Numbered from the stretch's first letter, positions 1 to 8,036 are shown. The stretch: 9,459 nt of DNA from Actinomycetes bacterium (GCA_023392475.1 JAEVZA010000466.1:1-9459), one strand, 5' to 3'. Notes: generated by a model not told the origin, from the letters alone. Made by a program: numbers and translations.

Positions 1-411
1 GACCTCGGGCGGCGGCGCACCCCCGCCGACGTCGACCGGGCCGGCCCAGGTGGCGAGCGCGTCGCCCGACAGCACGGCGACCACGAGGTCGTCGTGCCCG
101 CCGGCGTCGGCCAGCGCGCCGGCGACCACCGCGTTGACGAGCAGCGGCCCCGGTGCCGCCCGGCGACCGAACTCGTGGGCGAGCAGCGTGAGGTCGACGA
201 GCCCGTGCCCGGACACCGAGCCGCCGCCCTGCGCCTCGGGCACGAGCAGGTGGGTCCACCCGAGCTCGACGCCGCCGCGCCAGTAGCCCGGCTCGAACCC
301 GTCGGGGTGGTCGCGCAGCGCCCGCACGGCGCGCGCGTCGGCGTGGTCGGACAGGTACCGCGCGGTCGTGTCCCGGAGGAACTCCTGATCGGGTTCGCGG
401 ACGAGGAGCAC
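1..411 (-). CDS. Acyl-CoA dehydrogenase, N-terminal part (cut by window edge)
   Basis: This is the first 137 codons of an acyl-CoA dehydrogenase; the rest lies beyond base 1. The family oxidises acyl-CoA thioesters at the alpha-beta bond using FAD, in the cytoplasm. The visible part matches the family's N-terminal helical domain: an opening helix (DQEFLRDTTARYL), then GWTHLLVPEAQGGG, and an EFGRRAAPGPLL segment in which the helix before the conserved proline is typical. The FAD-binding middle domain and the catalytic base are not in the window, so substrate class and activity cannot be judged. I chose the GTG at 411 because the opening helix must be included and an in-frame TGA, the stop of the P450 gene, lies just upstream. 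There is no clear Shine-Dalgarno sequence before it. The gap to the P450 stop is 33 bases, so the gene is probably the next cistron of the same operon. These dehydrogenases often come as pairs, so a second subunit may follow. Confidence 0.82.
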   Translation of the reverse strand, partial: MLLVREPDQEFLRDTTARYLSDHADARAVRALRDHPDGFEPGYWRGGVELGWTHLLVPEAQGGGSVSGHGLVDLTLLAHEFGRRAAPGPLLVNAVVAGALADAGGHDDLVVAVLSGDALATWAGPVDVGGGAPPPEV

Positions 412-444
412 GGTGCGCCGATCAGACCCGGGCGCCGGTCCGGC

Positions 445-1650
445 TCACGGCAGGAGGATGGGCATGGACTCCCACCCGCGGACGGTCGAGGTGCGCCCGC
501 GGACGGCGCGCTCCTCGTCGACGGTCCAGTCGGGGAAGCGGTCGAGCACCTCGTCGAGCACGACGCGGCCCTCGATGCGGGCGAGCGCCGCCCCCAGGCA
601 GAAGTGGATGCCGTAGCCGAAGGCGAGGTGGTGCGCGATGTCCCGGCGGATGTCGAAGCGGTCGGCGTCCTCGAACACCCGCTCGTCGCGGTTCGCGGAG
701 CCGTTGAGGAGCAGCATCGCCGAGCCGGCCGGCACCGTCGTGCCGTGGCACTCGACGTCCTGCAGCACGTACCGCGCCTGCACCGGCGACGGGGACTCGA
801 AGCGGAGGACCTCCTCGATGGCGCCGTTGATCAGCGACCGGTCGTCGTGGAGGTCGCGGCGCTGGTCGGGGTGCTCGGCGAGCAGCTTCGTGGTCCAGCC
901 GATCAACCGGTTCGTGGTCTCGTTGCCCGCCGCCGCGACGAGGTTGATGTAGCCGAGCGCCTCCTCCTTCGTGAGGCGGTGGCGCTCGCCGTCGTCGCCC
1001 TCGTACTCCGCGGTGATGAGGTCGGTCATCACGTCGTCCGCGGGGTGGCGGTACCGGTAGTCGATGTACTCCTCGAACAGGTCGGAGTGCCCGATGTCGG
1101 CAGCGTGCTCGGAGAGCGTCGGCATCTCGCCCTCGGCGAGCTTCAACCCGTGGTCGATGCTGTCCCGCAGCGCGACCTGGTCCGACTCGGGGATGCCGAG
1201 CAGCATGCCGATCGTCCGCATCGGGACCTGCGCCCCGAGGTCCGCGATGACGTCGAAGCCACCGCTGCCCACCAGGTGGTCCAGGCTGCGGGCGCAGAAG
1301 GCCCGGATCTCGGGCTCGATCGCCGCCATGCGGCGCGGCGTGAACACGCGTGACAGCAGGCCGCGGTGCAGGTCGTGCGCCGGCGGGTCCTCGAAGATGA
1401 ACGTGCCGGGCGGCAGCTCGATGTCCGCCTTGATGAGCTCGAGCAGCGTGCCCTTCGCGGAGCTGTAGGTCCGCCAGTCCTTGAGGCCCTCCTCGACGTC
1501 GTGGAACCGGCTGAGCGCGTAGAAGTCGAGCTCCTCGTTGCGGTACAGCGGCGCCTCCTCGCGGAGGCGGGCCCAGACCGGGTACGGGTCGTCGTCGATC
1601 GCGAAGTCGAACGGGTCGTAGTAGAGGTCGGAGGGTGCGACGTCGGTCAT
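445..1650 (-). CDS. Cytochrome P450
   Basis: This is a 401-residue soluble bacterial cytochrome P450, a normal length for the family. It would insert one oxygen atom into an unactivated C-H bond or double bond, with electrons from a ferredoxin or similar partner. Visible motifs are the I-helix oxygen-activation motif AGNETT (residues 241-246), the K-helix ExxR (E280, R283) and the haem loop FGYGIHFCLG (344-353) with Cys351 as the haem ligand. EDPPAHDLHR followed by RVFTPRR is the usual C-helix region. No membrane segment is seen, so the protein should be cytoplasmic. The ATG at 1650 overlaps the aldehyde dehydrogenase stop in an ATGA junction and has no Shine-Dalgarno sequence of its own, which points to translational coupling. 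No ferredoxin or reductase gene is in the window, so redox partners must come from elsewhere. The neighbours suggest a catabolic rather than biosynthetic role, but the substrate and CYP family number cannot be assigned by eye. Confidence 0.96.
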   Translation of the reverse strand: MTDVAPSDLYYDPFDFAIDDDPYPVWARLREEAPLYRNEELDFYALSRFHDVEEGLKDWRTYSSAKGTLLELIKADIELPPGTFIFEDPPAHDLHRGLLSRVFTPRRMAAIEPEIRAFCARSLDHLVGSGGFDVIADLGAQVPMRTIGMLLGIPESDQVALRDSIDHGLKLAEGEMPTLSEHAADIGHSDLFEEYIDYRYRHPADDVMTDLITAEYEGDDGERHRLTKEEALGYINLVAAAGNETTNRLIGWTTKLLAEHPDQRRDLHDDRSLINGAIEEVLRFESPSPVQARYVLQDVECHGTTVPAGSAMLLLNGSANRDERVFEDADRFDIRRDIAHHLAFGYGIHFCLGAALARIEGRVVLDEVLDRFPDWTVDEERAVRGRTSTVRGWESMPILLP

Positions 1651-3134
1651 GATGCGGGCCAGGCGTAGGACTTGAGCTCGAGGTACTGCGAGAACCCCGC
1701 CAGGCCGTTCTGCCGGCCGACGCCCGAGTACTTGAACCCGCCGAACGGCAGGTCGGCGCCGTAGGGGGCGCCGCCGTCGATGCTGACCATCCCGGTGCGG
1801 ATGCGGTCGGCGACGGCCATCGAGCGCTCGTGGCTCCCAGACATCACGCCGCCCCCGAGTCCGTAGCGGCTGTCGTTGGCGATGCGGACGGCGTCGTCGT
1901 CGTCCTCGAACGGGATCACCACGAGCACCGGGCCGAAGATCTCCTCCTGGGCGATCGTCATCGAGTTGTCGACGTCCGCGAACAGCGTGGGTTCGACGAA
2001 GAAGCCGTCGTCGTACTCCGGGCCGGTCGGCACGCCGCCGCCGAGCACGAGCCGGGCGCCCTCGGCCTTGCCCTGCTCGATGTAGCCGAGCACCCGTTGC
2101 CGCTGCTTCTCCGAGATCTGGGGGCCCTGCAGCACGTCGGGCCGCTGCGGATCGCCGTAGGGCACGTTCTCCATCATCTGCACGAGCAGCTCGATGCCCT
2201 CCTCGTAGCGGGAGCGCGGGAGCAGCATGCGGGTGGGGATCGCGCAGCCCTGGCCGGCGTGCGTGCACACGGCGAGCCCCATGAACGACGCGGCGACGAG
2301 ATCGGCGTCGTCGAGGACGACGGTCGCCGACTTGCCGCCGAGCTCGAGGAAGAGCCGCTTCAAGGTGGCCGCGCCCTTCTCCATGATCCGCTGCCCGACC
2401 GCGGTCGAGCCCGTGAACGAGATCATGTCGACCTCGGGGGAGAGCGTGAGGTCCTCGCCGCGGAGGTGGTCGGAGGACGGCACGACGTTCAGCACGCCGG
2501 CCGGGATGTCGGTCTTCTCGGCGACGAGGCGGCCGAGGAGCGTCGCGTTGAACGGCGTGTCGGGCGCCGGCTTGAGCACCATCGTGTTCCCGGTGGCCAG
2601 CGCCTGGGCGAGCTTGATGATCGAGACCTCGAACGGGAAGTTCCACGGGGTGATGGCGCCGACGACGCCGGCCGCCATGTGCACGACCTTCCGGTGGTCG
2701 AGGTTGCCCTGGATGTTCACCGCCTCGCCGAGGTCCGTCTCCCACTCGAACTCGTCGATGAGCTTGATCGGGTGGCGGAGCGCGCTCTCGAGCGGCGTGT
2801 CCAGCTGGGCGCTGCCGGTCAGCATCCGGGGCGCGCCCACCTCCTGGATGAGCTGCTCGCGGAGCTCCTCGCGCTCGTCCTCGAGCGCCGACTGCAGCTG
2901 CTCGAGGCAGTGCTTGCGCAGGCTGCGGTCGGTGGACCAGTCGGTCTCGTCGAAGGCCCGGCGGGCGGCGGAGATGGCCCGCTGCACGTCCTCGGCCGAG
3001 GCGTCGGCGACGTGGCCGACGATCTCCTGGTTGGCGGGGTTCACCACCTCGAACGTGGCGCCCGACCCCGAGTCGACGAGCTCGCCGTCGATCAGCATCC
3101 GGGCCTCGGGGCGGATGCTCGGCAGGTCGGTCAT
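1647..3134 (-). CDS. NAD(P)-dependent aldehyde dehydrogenase
   Basis: This 495-residue protein belongs to the aldehyde dehydrogenase superfamily and would oxidise an aldehyde to the acid with NAD(P)+. Landmarks are TPWNFPF with the oxyanion-hole Asn165, the FTGSTAVG nucleotide-binding segment (240-247), LELGGKSA with general base Glu264, and GQGCAIPTR with nucleophile Cys297. EEIFGPVL and PFGGFKYSG follow near the C terminus. All key residues are present and the Glu-Cys spacing of 33 is normal. The ATG at 3134 is supported by a good Shine-Dalgarno sequence, GGAGG, 8 bases upstream. The P450 start overlaps its stop by 4 bases, so the two are probably made together. An aldehyde formed from a P450-made alcohol is the natural substrate, but no alcohol dehydrogenase is in the window. 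The N-terminal half looks like the broad aldehyde dehydrogenases common in actinobacterial steroid and terpene clusters; that resemblance is from memory. Confidence 0.96.
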   Translation of the reverse strand: MTDLPSIRPEARMLIDGELVDSGSGATFEVVNPANQEIVGHVADASAEDVQRAISAARRAFDETDWSTDRSLRKHCLEQLQSALEDEREELREQLIQEVGAPRMLTGSAQLDTPLESALRHPIKLIDEFEWETDLGEAVNIQGNLDHRKVVHMAAGVVGAITPWNFPFEVSIIKLAQALATGNTMVLKPAPDTPFNATLLGRLVAEKTDIPAGVLNVVPSSDHLRGEDLTLSPEVDMISFTGSTAVGQRIMEKGAATLKRLFLELGGKSATVVLDDADLVAASFMGLAVCTHAGQGCAIPTRMLLPRSRYEEGIELLVQMMENVPYGDPQRPDVLQGPQISEKQRQRVLGYIEQGKAEGARLVLGGGVPTGPEYDDGFFVEPTLFADVDNSMTIAQEEIFGPVLVVIPFEDDDDAVRIANDSRYGLGGGVMSGSHERSMAVADRIRTGMVSIDGGAPYGADLPFGGFKYSGVGRQNGLAGFSQYLELKSYAWPAS

Positions 3135-3142
3135 GGCGGGTG

Positions 3143-3147
3143 CCTCC
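3143..3147 (-). promoter_or_regulatory. Ribosome binding site of the aldehyde dehydrogenase
   Basis: On the minus strand the bases read GGAGG, 8 bases before the ATG at 3134. It is the cleanest Shine-Dalgarno sequence in the operon. It shows that translation starts afresh here after the transporter genes, rather than by coupling from LivF. Confidence 0.75.
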
Positions 3148-3157
3148 AGGTGTGGGT

Positions 3158-3206
3158 CGGTCCGTCCGGACCGGTCGGGGGGTGGGTGGTGCCCGGCGGG
3201 GCCGGG
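3158..3206 (-). repeat. Two small inverted repeats between livF and the aldehyde dehydrogenase
   Basis: The 78-base gap between the LivF stop and the aldehyde dehydrogenase start holds two hairpin-forming repeats. One has 6-bp arms, CGGTCC and GGACCG, around a 4-base loop (3158-3173). The other has 5-bp arms, CCCGG and CCGGG, around 5 bases (3192-3206), just after the LivF stop. Neither is followed by a T run on the minus strand. They could be weak terminators, RNA processing points, or chance in GC-rich DNA. They mark the border between the transport and enzyme parts of the operon. Confidence 0.35.
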
Positions 3207-3212
3207 TGGGTG

Positions 3213-3932
3213 TCAGGCGGTGGCGGGTTCGTCGAGCTCGTCGAAGTAGGCCTGCTCGACGCGGTCGTCGGCGCGCAGGTCCTCCGCTCGGCCCTGCAGG
3301 ACGACGCGGCCGCGGTTGAGGACCATCGCCTCGTCGGCGACCTCGAGCGAGAGCCGCACGTGCTGCTCGACCAGCACGACGGCCGTGCCCCGGGTGTGCG
3401 CGATGTCCTGGACCGTGCGGAACAGGGACTCCACGACGAGCGGCGCGAGCCCCATGCTCATCTCGTCGATGAGCAGCACGCGTGGCTCCTGGATCAGCGC
3501 CCGCGCCATGGCGAGCATCTGCTGCTCGCCGCCGGAGAGGGCGCCGGCGCGGACCGACCAGCGCCGCTCGAGCGAGGGGAAGACCTCGAGCATGTCCTTC
3601 GGCGTCGGCCCGCCGCGGCGGCGGGGGACCTGGAGGTTCTGCTCGACGGTCAGCGAGGTGAAGAGGCAGCGGTCGTCGGGCACCAGGACGACCCCGGCGC
3701 GGCTCGCCTGCGTCGGGCTGCCGGTCCGGAGCGGCGTGCCGTCGACGACGACGGTGCCGGAGCGCGCCGGCAGGAGCCCGGCCAGCGTGAGCAGCAACGT
3801 GGTCTTGCCCGCGCCGTTCGGGCCGAGGAGCGTCAGGACCCGGCCCTCGGGCACGTCGAGCGACAGGTCGCGCAGCACCGTGACCGGGCCACGGGCGGCG
3901 GTGAGGTCCTGGCAGCTGAGTCGTGAGGTCAT
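3213..3932 (-). CDS. livF: LivF-type ABC transporter ATP-binding protein
   Basis: This 239-residue ATPase is the second nucleotide-binding subunit of a branched-chain-amino-acid-type (HAAT) importer. It sits on the inner face of the membrane and pairs with the LivG domain of the fused neighbour. Visible are Walker A GPNGAGKT (37-44), a LivF-like VPDDRCLF after the Q-loop region (84-91), signature LSGGEQQ (132-138), Walker B VLLIDE (152-157) followed by MSMGLAP (158-164) and the switch His191 in VEQH. The DE-MSMGLAP form and the length are typical of LivF rather than LivG. The ATG at 3932 overlaps the stop of the fusion gene in an ATGA junction, with only a poor Shine-Dalgarno sequence, so translational coupling is likely and would keep LivF equal to the LivG domain. 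The substrate need not be an amino acid, since this family also imports aromatic acids, amides and urea. Confidence 0.94.
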   Translation of the reverse strand: MTSRLSCQDLTAARGPVTVLRDLSLDVPEGRVLTLLGPNGAGKTTLLLTLAGLLPARSGTVVVDGTPLRTGSPTQASRAGVVLVPDDRCLFTSLTVEQNLQVPRRRGGPTPKDMLEVFPSLERRWSVRAGALSGGEQQMLAMARALIQEPRVLLIDEMSMGLAPLVVESLFRTVQDIAHTRGTAVVLVEQHVRLSLEVADEAMVLNRGRVVLQGRAEDLRADDRVEQAYFDELDEPATA

Positions 3933-6673
3933 GCGGGCACGTCGCTCTGCTCGTGGACGGCGCCGAGGTACGCCTCGGCCACCTTCGTGTCGTTGCGGAT
4001 CTCGCCCGGGGTCCCGGTCGCGATCAGCGAACCGAAGTCCAGCACGTTGATGGCGTCGCAGGCGCCGAGCACGAGGGACACGTCGTGGTCGACGAGCAGG
4101 ATGCCGGTGCCCGTCGAGGCGATGTGGCGGATGCGCTCCGCCAGGCGGACCCGCTCGGCCGTGTCGAGCCCGGCCGCCGGCTCGTCGAGCAGGAGGATGG
4201 CGGGGTCCGTCACGCAGGCGCGTGCGATGGACACCAGCTGGCGCTCGCCCTGGCTGAGGTCGCCGGCCGCCCGGTCCCGCACGCCGTCGATGCCGGCCTG
4301 GGTGAGTGCCGCCGAGATCGCCCCGTGGCGCTCCGAGGCGGGGAGACCCGACGCCGCGACGCTGACGTTCTCCTCGACGGAGAGGTCGTCGTAGAGCTCG
4401 ATCGACTGGAAGGTGCGGGCCAGGCCGCGCCGGACCCGGACGTGCGGGGCGAGCCGGGTCAGATCCGTGCCGGCCAGCTCGATCGCGCCCTGCGCCGGGG
4501 CGAAGCCGGTGATGGCGTCGATCACGCTCGTCTTGCCGGCGCCGTTCGGGCCGATCAGCCCGACGACGGCGCCGCTCGGGACCGTCAGCGACACGTCGTT
4601 CACGGCGGACACGCCGCCGTAGCGGACCGTCAGGCCTCGGACCTCGAGGCTGCCCAGCCCCTGGCGCGGCGCCGGGGCCCTGAGGTCGGCGGCCACGAGC
4701 TCGCGTTCGACCGCCGGCGCCGCGTCGGGCTCGGCGTCGGCGTCTGCCGGCTGCCGGCGGAACCGCTCCGCCAGCCGGTGGCCGATGACGGCGACGCCCT
4801 CGGGGTTGGTGATCAGCGTGACGACGAGCAGCACGCCGGTGATCACCGCGTACCAGTCGCCGAGGTCGAAGATGCGCCCCATCAGGAAGAAGACGATGCC
4901 GGCGCTCGCGAGCACGCCGGCCGTGACGCCGCCGAACACGGAGGTGATCCCGGCCAGGTACGCGGTGGCCAGCAGCGCCAGGCCGCCGATGGCGGTGAAC
5001 GACTCGAAGGTGACCTGGGTGCGGCGGTACGCCATGAGGCAGCCGCCGAGGCCGGCGATGAAGGAGCTGATCGCGAAGCTGATGACCTTGACGCGCATGA
5101 CGTCGACGCCCACGCCGGCGGCCGAGCGCTCGTTCGCGCGGACCGCGAGCATCGCCGAGCCCAGCGAGCTGCGCCGGAGGATCGCGACGCCGAGCGCGAC
5201 CAGCACGAGCGTGAACAGGCAGAGGAGCCCGAACCCCAGCCTCGGGAACGCCTTGCCGACCCCGACGCCGAGGTCGATGCCGAACAGGCTCGGGTCCTCC
5301 ACGGTGGCGCCGCTGGTCCCCACGATGTCGGTGTTGCGGAACCACACGGCCTCGATCGCGTAGGCGAATGCCAGCGTGACCACGCCCAGCGCCACGCCGC
5401 GGAGGCGGAGCGCCGGGAGGCCGACGAGCACGCCGACCACGGTCGCCACGAGCGACGCAAGGATCGGCGCGATCGGGAAGGGCAGGTTCCAGCTCGTCGT
5501 CAGCGTGCTCAGCGTGAAGGCGGCCGCGCCGGCGAACGCCAGCTGCGCGAGTGAGACCTGGCCGGCGAGGCCGGTGACGACGACGAGGGAGAGCGCGATG
5601 ACCGCCGCGATGAACGTCGTGATCACCGCGGCACGCCACTCGCCGGACGTGGCGAGCAGCGCCACCACGCCGACGGCGGAGCCGACCACCGTCGGCCACA
5701 GGAGCGAGCGGGGTCGAGGCGCCCGTCCGAGGGGCTGGCGCACGAGCCCGGAGCGCACCGGCATGTCCCGACCGGCGACGAGCAGGGCGATGATGATGAT
5801 GATCAGCGGCACCAGCTCGGCGGACCCGGTCGTCGGCATCCAGTCGTACTGGCCCGAGAGCGACGTCGCCTCCGACTGCAGCATCCCGATGCCCAGGCCG
5901 GCCACGGCCGCGACGAGCAGGTACTCGAAGCGGCCGATCACGGCCGCGGCGAGGGCCGGCACCACGAACAGGGTGTAGGTGATCGGAGTGAGCGGGCTCA
6001 GCGGTGCGATGAGGATGCCGGCGATGCCGGCCACGACGGCGCTGATGATCCAGTTGGCGAGCGCGATCCGGTCGGGGGAGACGCGGCTGACGAAGGCGCC
6101 GGTCTGCGACTCGGCCGCGGCGCGGGTGAGCAGGCCGAAGCGGGTGAACCGGTAGGCAGCGGCGAGCAGGAGCGTGAGGCCGAGCACCGTGGCGGCGAGG
6201 TACACGCGGTCCGAGAGGATGCCGATCGAGCCGAGCGACCAGCGCTCGGAGCGGAACAGGGGAGCGACGCTGACCGGCGCGGTGCCGAGTCGGGTCGCGA
6301 GCGTGCCCTGGAGCACGACCAGCACGCCGAGCGAGGCCACCGCCTTCGCGAGCTGCGGGGCGTTGCGCATGGGCCGGAACACGAGCAGGTGCAGCAGCGC
6401 ACCGATCACCCCCGCGATGGCCAGGGCGATCAGGGCGGCGGACGCGAAGTTGAGCGGCGCGCCGACGTCGATCGACCGGGGGAGCCCCGGGATGATCAGG
6501 ATCAGCTCGCCCTGGCGGAGCCCGGCGTAGATGTAGGCGGCGGTGAGCGAGATGGCGCCGGTAGCGAAGTTGACGACCCCCGAGCTCCGGTACGTGATGA
6601 CCAGCGCGACGGCCAGGGCCGCGAAGACGCCGCCGTTGCCGATGCCGAGGAGGAGGTTGCCCAGGTGGTTCAC
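3929..6673 (-). CDS. livH-livM-livG: Fused LivH-LivM-LivG: two permease domains plus ATPase of a Liv-type ABC importer
   Basis: One 914-residue reading frame carries three subunits that are separate in the Escherichia coli Liv system. Residues 1 to about 303 are LivH-like, with ITYRSSGVVNFATG (26-39) as the usual first signature. Residues from about 304 to 626 are LivM-like, with TGLAGQVSLAQ (367-377), VRANERSA (511-518) and NPEG (623-626) near the end. A polar, Ala/Pro/Asp-rich linker (about 627-674) leads to a LivG ATPase with Walker A GPNGAGKT (708-715), signature LSQGE (806-810), Walker B ending D830-E831 and switch His863. Many hydrophobic segments fill the first 600 residues. All ATPase motifs are intact and the frame has no break, so this looks like a working fusion and not a sequencing artefact. 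The start is the GTG at 6673, with a modest GAAGG upstream. LivF overlaps its end by 4 bases. Permease/ATPase fusions of this kind are known in actinobacteria; how widespread this exact triple order is, I cannot check. Confidence 0.94.
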   Translation of the reverse strand: MNHLGNLLLGIGNGGVFAALAVALVITYRSSGVVNFATGAISLTAAYIYAGLRQGELILIIPGLPRSIDVGAPLNFASAALIALAIAGVIGALLHLLVFRPMRNAPQLAKAVASLGVLVVLQGTLATRLGTAPVSVAPLFRSERWSLGSIGILSDRVYLAATVLGLTLLLAAAYRFTRFGLLTRAAAESQTGAFVSRVSPDRIALANWIISAVVAGIAGILIAPLSPLTPITYTLFVVPALAAAVIGRFEYLLVAAVAGLGIGMLQSEATSLSGQYDWMPTTGSAELVPLIIIIIALLVAGRDMPVRSGLVRQPLGRAPRPRSLLWPTVVGSAVGVVALLATSGEWRAAVITTFIAAVIALSLVVVTGLAGQVSLAQLAFAGAAAFTLSTLTTSWNLPFPIAPILASLVATVVGVLVGLPALRLRGVALGVVTLAFAYAIEAVWFRNTDIVGTSGATVEDPSLFGIDLGVGVGKAFPRLGFGLLCLFTLVLVALGVAILRRSSLGSAMLAVRANERSAAGVGVDVMRVKVISFAISSFIAGLGGCLMAYRRTQVTFESFTAIGGLALLATAYLAGITSVFGGVTAGVLASAGIVFFLMGRIFDLGDWYAVITGVLLVVTLITNPEGVAVIGHRLAERFRRQPADADAEPDAAPAVERELVAADLRAPAPRQGLGSLEVRGLTVRYGGVSAVNDVSLTVPSGAVVGLIGPNGAGKTSVIDAITGFAPAQGAIELAGTDLTRLAPHVRVRRGLARTFQSIELYDDLSVEENVSVAASGLPASERHGAISAALTQAGIDGVRDRAAGDLSQGERQLVSIARACVTDPAILLLDEPAAGLDTAERVRLAERIRHIASTGTGILLVDHDVSLVLGACDAINVLDFGSLIATGTPGEIRNDTKVAEAYLGAVHEQSDVPA

Positions 6674-6690
6674 GGCGCCTTCATCGTGGG

Positions 6691-6721
6691 CGGGGTCGGG
6701 GAGCGGCGCCCCCCGACCCCG
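6691..6721 (-). repeat. Strong intercistronic stem-loop after the binding-protein gene
   Basis: Arms CGGGGTCGGGG and CCCCGACCCCG are a perfect 11-bp inverted repeat around a 9-base loop. It lies 13 bases past the stop of the substrate-binding protein and 17 bases before the GTG of the permease fusion. No T run follows on the minus strand. By analogy with other binding-protein transporters, such a hairpin can protect the upstream mRNA from 3' decay or cause partial termination, giving more binding protein than permease. The structure is seen; the role is inferred. Confidence 0.7.
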
Positions 6722-6734
6722 GGTTCGTTCGAGC

Positions 6735-8033
6735 TCAGCTGGTCGGCTCGCCGACGGAGTACTTGGCCGGGTTGCCCTGCGCGTCGAGCTGCGCCTGGAG
6801 CACCTGGCTGGTGCACACGGACGGCGTGGCGGGGACCGCCTTGCCGCCGCACTGGTACTCGAGGCCGCCGCCGCCCGGCATCAGGGTCTTGTCCATCGCC
6901 TTGATGGTGCTGGTGACGTTCGAGGTCGTGACGTCGCCCTTGAGCTTGTCGAGCGCCGTCAGGAAGGACGACATGGAGACGTAGGCCCCCATCGTGATCC
7001 CGTTGTCCACGTCCTTGTCGTCCGTGTACTTGTCCATGATGGCCACGTAGCGCTCGTAGCCCTCGTTGCCCTTGTCGCCGACCGCGGAGGTGGCGGTGAG
7101 GTACATGCCGTCGAGGACGGACGGGTCGACCGCCTTGCGGGTCGCGTCGGTGACGCACTGGGTGATCGTGGTGATCTCGCCCTTGAACCCGGTCGACTGC
7201 AGGCCGTTGAAGGCCGCGATGCAGAAGGAGTCGTTGCCCACGACGCTGACGACGCCGGCGTCGCTGCTCGAGACCTGCTGCATCTGCGGCGTCATGTCGG
7301 CGGTGCCCGGCGCGACCTTGACGACGTCGTACTGGAGCCCGGCGTCCTTCAGCATCTGCGGCGCCGTGCTGTCGAAGGCCTCGAGGGCCTGCGGGACGTC
7401 GATGACGACGAAGGCGATCTTCTTGGCCTTCTTCTCCTTCGCCACCGAGACCGGCAGGGCGAACAGCGTGGCGTAGCCGTTCTGGAGGTTGAACGTGCTG
7501 TCGGGGTCGTTCAGCGGTCCCTGGCCGCTCGCGGCGAGGACCATGAGCGGCACCTTCGCCTCGTGCAGGGGCTTCCAGACCGACTCCGCGACCGCGGACT
7601 GGCCCATCACGACGGCGACGACGCCCTCGGAGATCATCTTGTTGGCGCAGTCGGCGGCGCCCGACGGATCGCTCTTGGTCTCGCAGTCGATCGTCGTCAC
7701 CGGGTGGCCGTCGATGCCGCCCTGGTAGTCGTTCCAGTAGTCGGCGGCGGCCTTGGCGGCGACGAACTCCGACGTGTTGTCGAAGGCCTGGGTCGAGCCG
7801 TCGGAGACGACGCCGACCTTGACCGGCGTGCCGGTGGCCTTCTTCGGCGTGCCGAGCAGCGTCGCCGCGTCGGGCGTGGAGCCGGCGGCCGTCGTCGTGG
7901 TCGACCCGGAGCCGCTCTCCTTCTTGTCGTCCGCGCACCCGACCGCCACCAGGGCGATCGCGGTCACGGCGACCGACAGGATCGTCAGTCGGCGCAGGCC
8001 GCTCCGTGCGTCGAGTCCTCGTGCGTGTCGCAT
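6735..8033 (-). CDS. livK: Liv-type substrate-binding lipoprotein of the ABC importer
   Basis: This 432-residue protein is an extracytoplasmic ligand-binding receptor of the Peripla_BP_6 (LivK/LivJ) type. The N terminus has basic residues (R10, R14, R15), a hydrophobic stretch (16-31) and a lipobox ending AVGC, so Cys33 should be lipid-modified and anchor it outside the membrane. A low-complexity Ser/Thr/Gly tether (about 40-70) leads to the fold, which opens with VKVGVVSDGS. After Cys33 six cysteines remain, in likely disulfide pairs: C117/C129, C271/C293 and C395/C407. The family's DxxSDP-type region around 116-133 is recognisable. I start at the ATG at 8033: it follows a GGGGGG Shine-Dalgarno-like run and gives a proper signal peptide, whereas an upstream start at 8114 would bury the signal behind 27 polar residues. 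It precedes the fused permease/ATPase and LivF, completing one importer. The ligand is unknown; the enzymes downstream hint at a hydrophobic acid. Confidence 0.94.
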   Translation of the reverse strand: MRHARGLDARSGLRRLTILSVAVTAIALVAVGCADDKKESGSGSTTTTAAGSTPDAATLLGTPKKATGTPVKVGVVSDGSTQAFDNTSEFVAAKAAADYWNDYQGGIDGHPVTTIDCETKSDPSGAADCANKMISEGVVAVVMGQSAVAESVWKPLHEAKVPLMVLAASGQGPLNDPDSTFNLQNGYATLFALPVSVAKEKKAKKIAFVVIDVPQALEAFDSTAPQMLKDAGLQYDVVKVAPGTADMTPQMQQVSSSDAGVVSVVGNDSFCIAAFNGLQSTGFKGEITTITQCVTDATRKAVDPSVLDGMYLTATSAVGDKGNEGYERYVAIMDKYTDDKDVDNGITMGAYVSMSSFLTALDKLKGDVTTSNVTSTIKAMDKTLMPGGGGLEYQCGGKAVPATPSVCTSQVLQAQLDAQGNPAKYSVGEPTS

Positions 8034-8036
8034 TGT

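Noticed and set aside
412..444. Hidden small gene or promoter in the gap between the P450 and acyl-CoA dehydrogenase
   Set aside because: It is 33 GC-rich bases with no -10-like sequence; a simple intercistronic spacer explains it.
94..1353. Long plus-strand open frame of 419 codons opposite the P450 and acyl-CoA dehydrogenase
   Set aside because: It is antisense to a P450 with all its motifs, and its product is Arg/Val/Glu/Ala-rich with no domain, as expected of a GC-rich shadow frame.
1651..2745. Upstream extension of the P450 frame into the aldehyde dehydrogenase region
   Set aside because: The frame happens to stay open, but that part overlaps the aldehyde dehydrogenase and reads as Arg-rich nonsense; the P450 begins at 1650.
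1830..3926. 698-codon plus-strand open frame opposite the aldehyde dehydrogenase and LivF
   Set aside because: It spans two real genes and an intergenic gap on the other strand, is low-complexity, and has no recognisable domain.
3923..5554. 543-codon plus-strand open frame opposite the permease/ATPase fusion
   Set aside because: It mirrors the codon periodicity of the true gene; the product is a charged His/Arg/Asp-rich string with no fold.
5789..5803. Five tandem GAT triplets in the permease gene
   Set aside because: They encode five isoleucines in a membrane segment, so this is ordinary coding low complexity and not a meaningful repeat.
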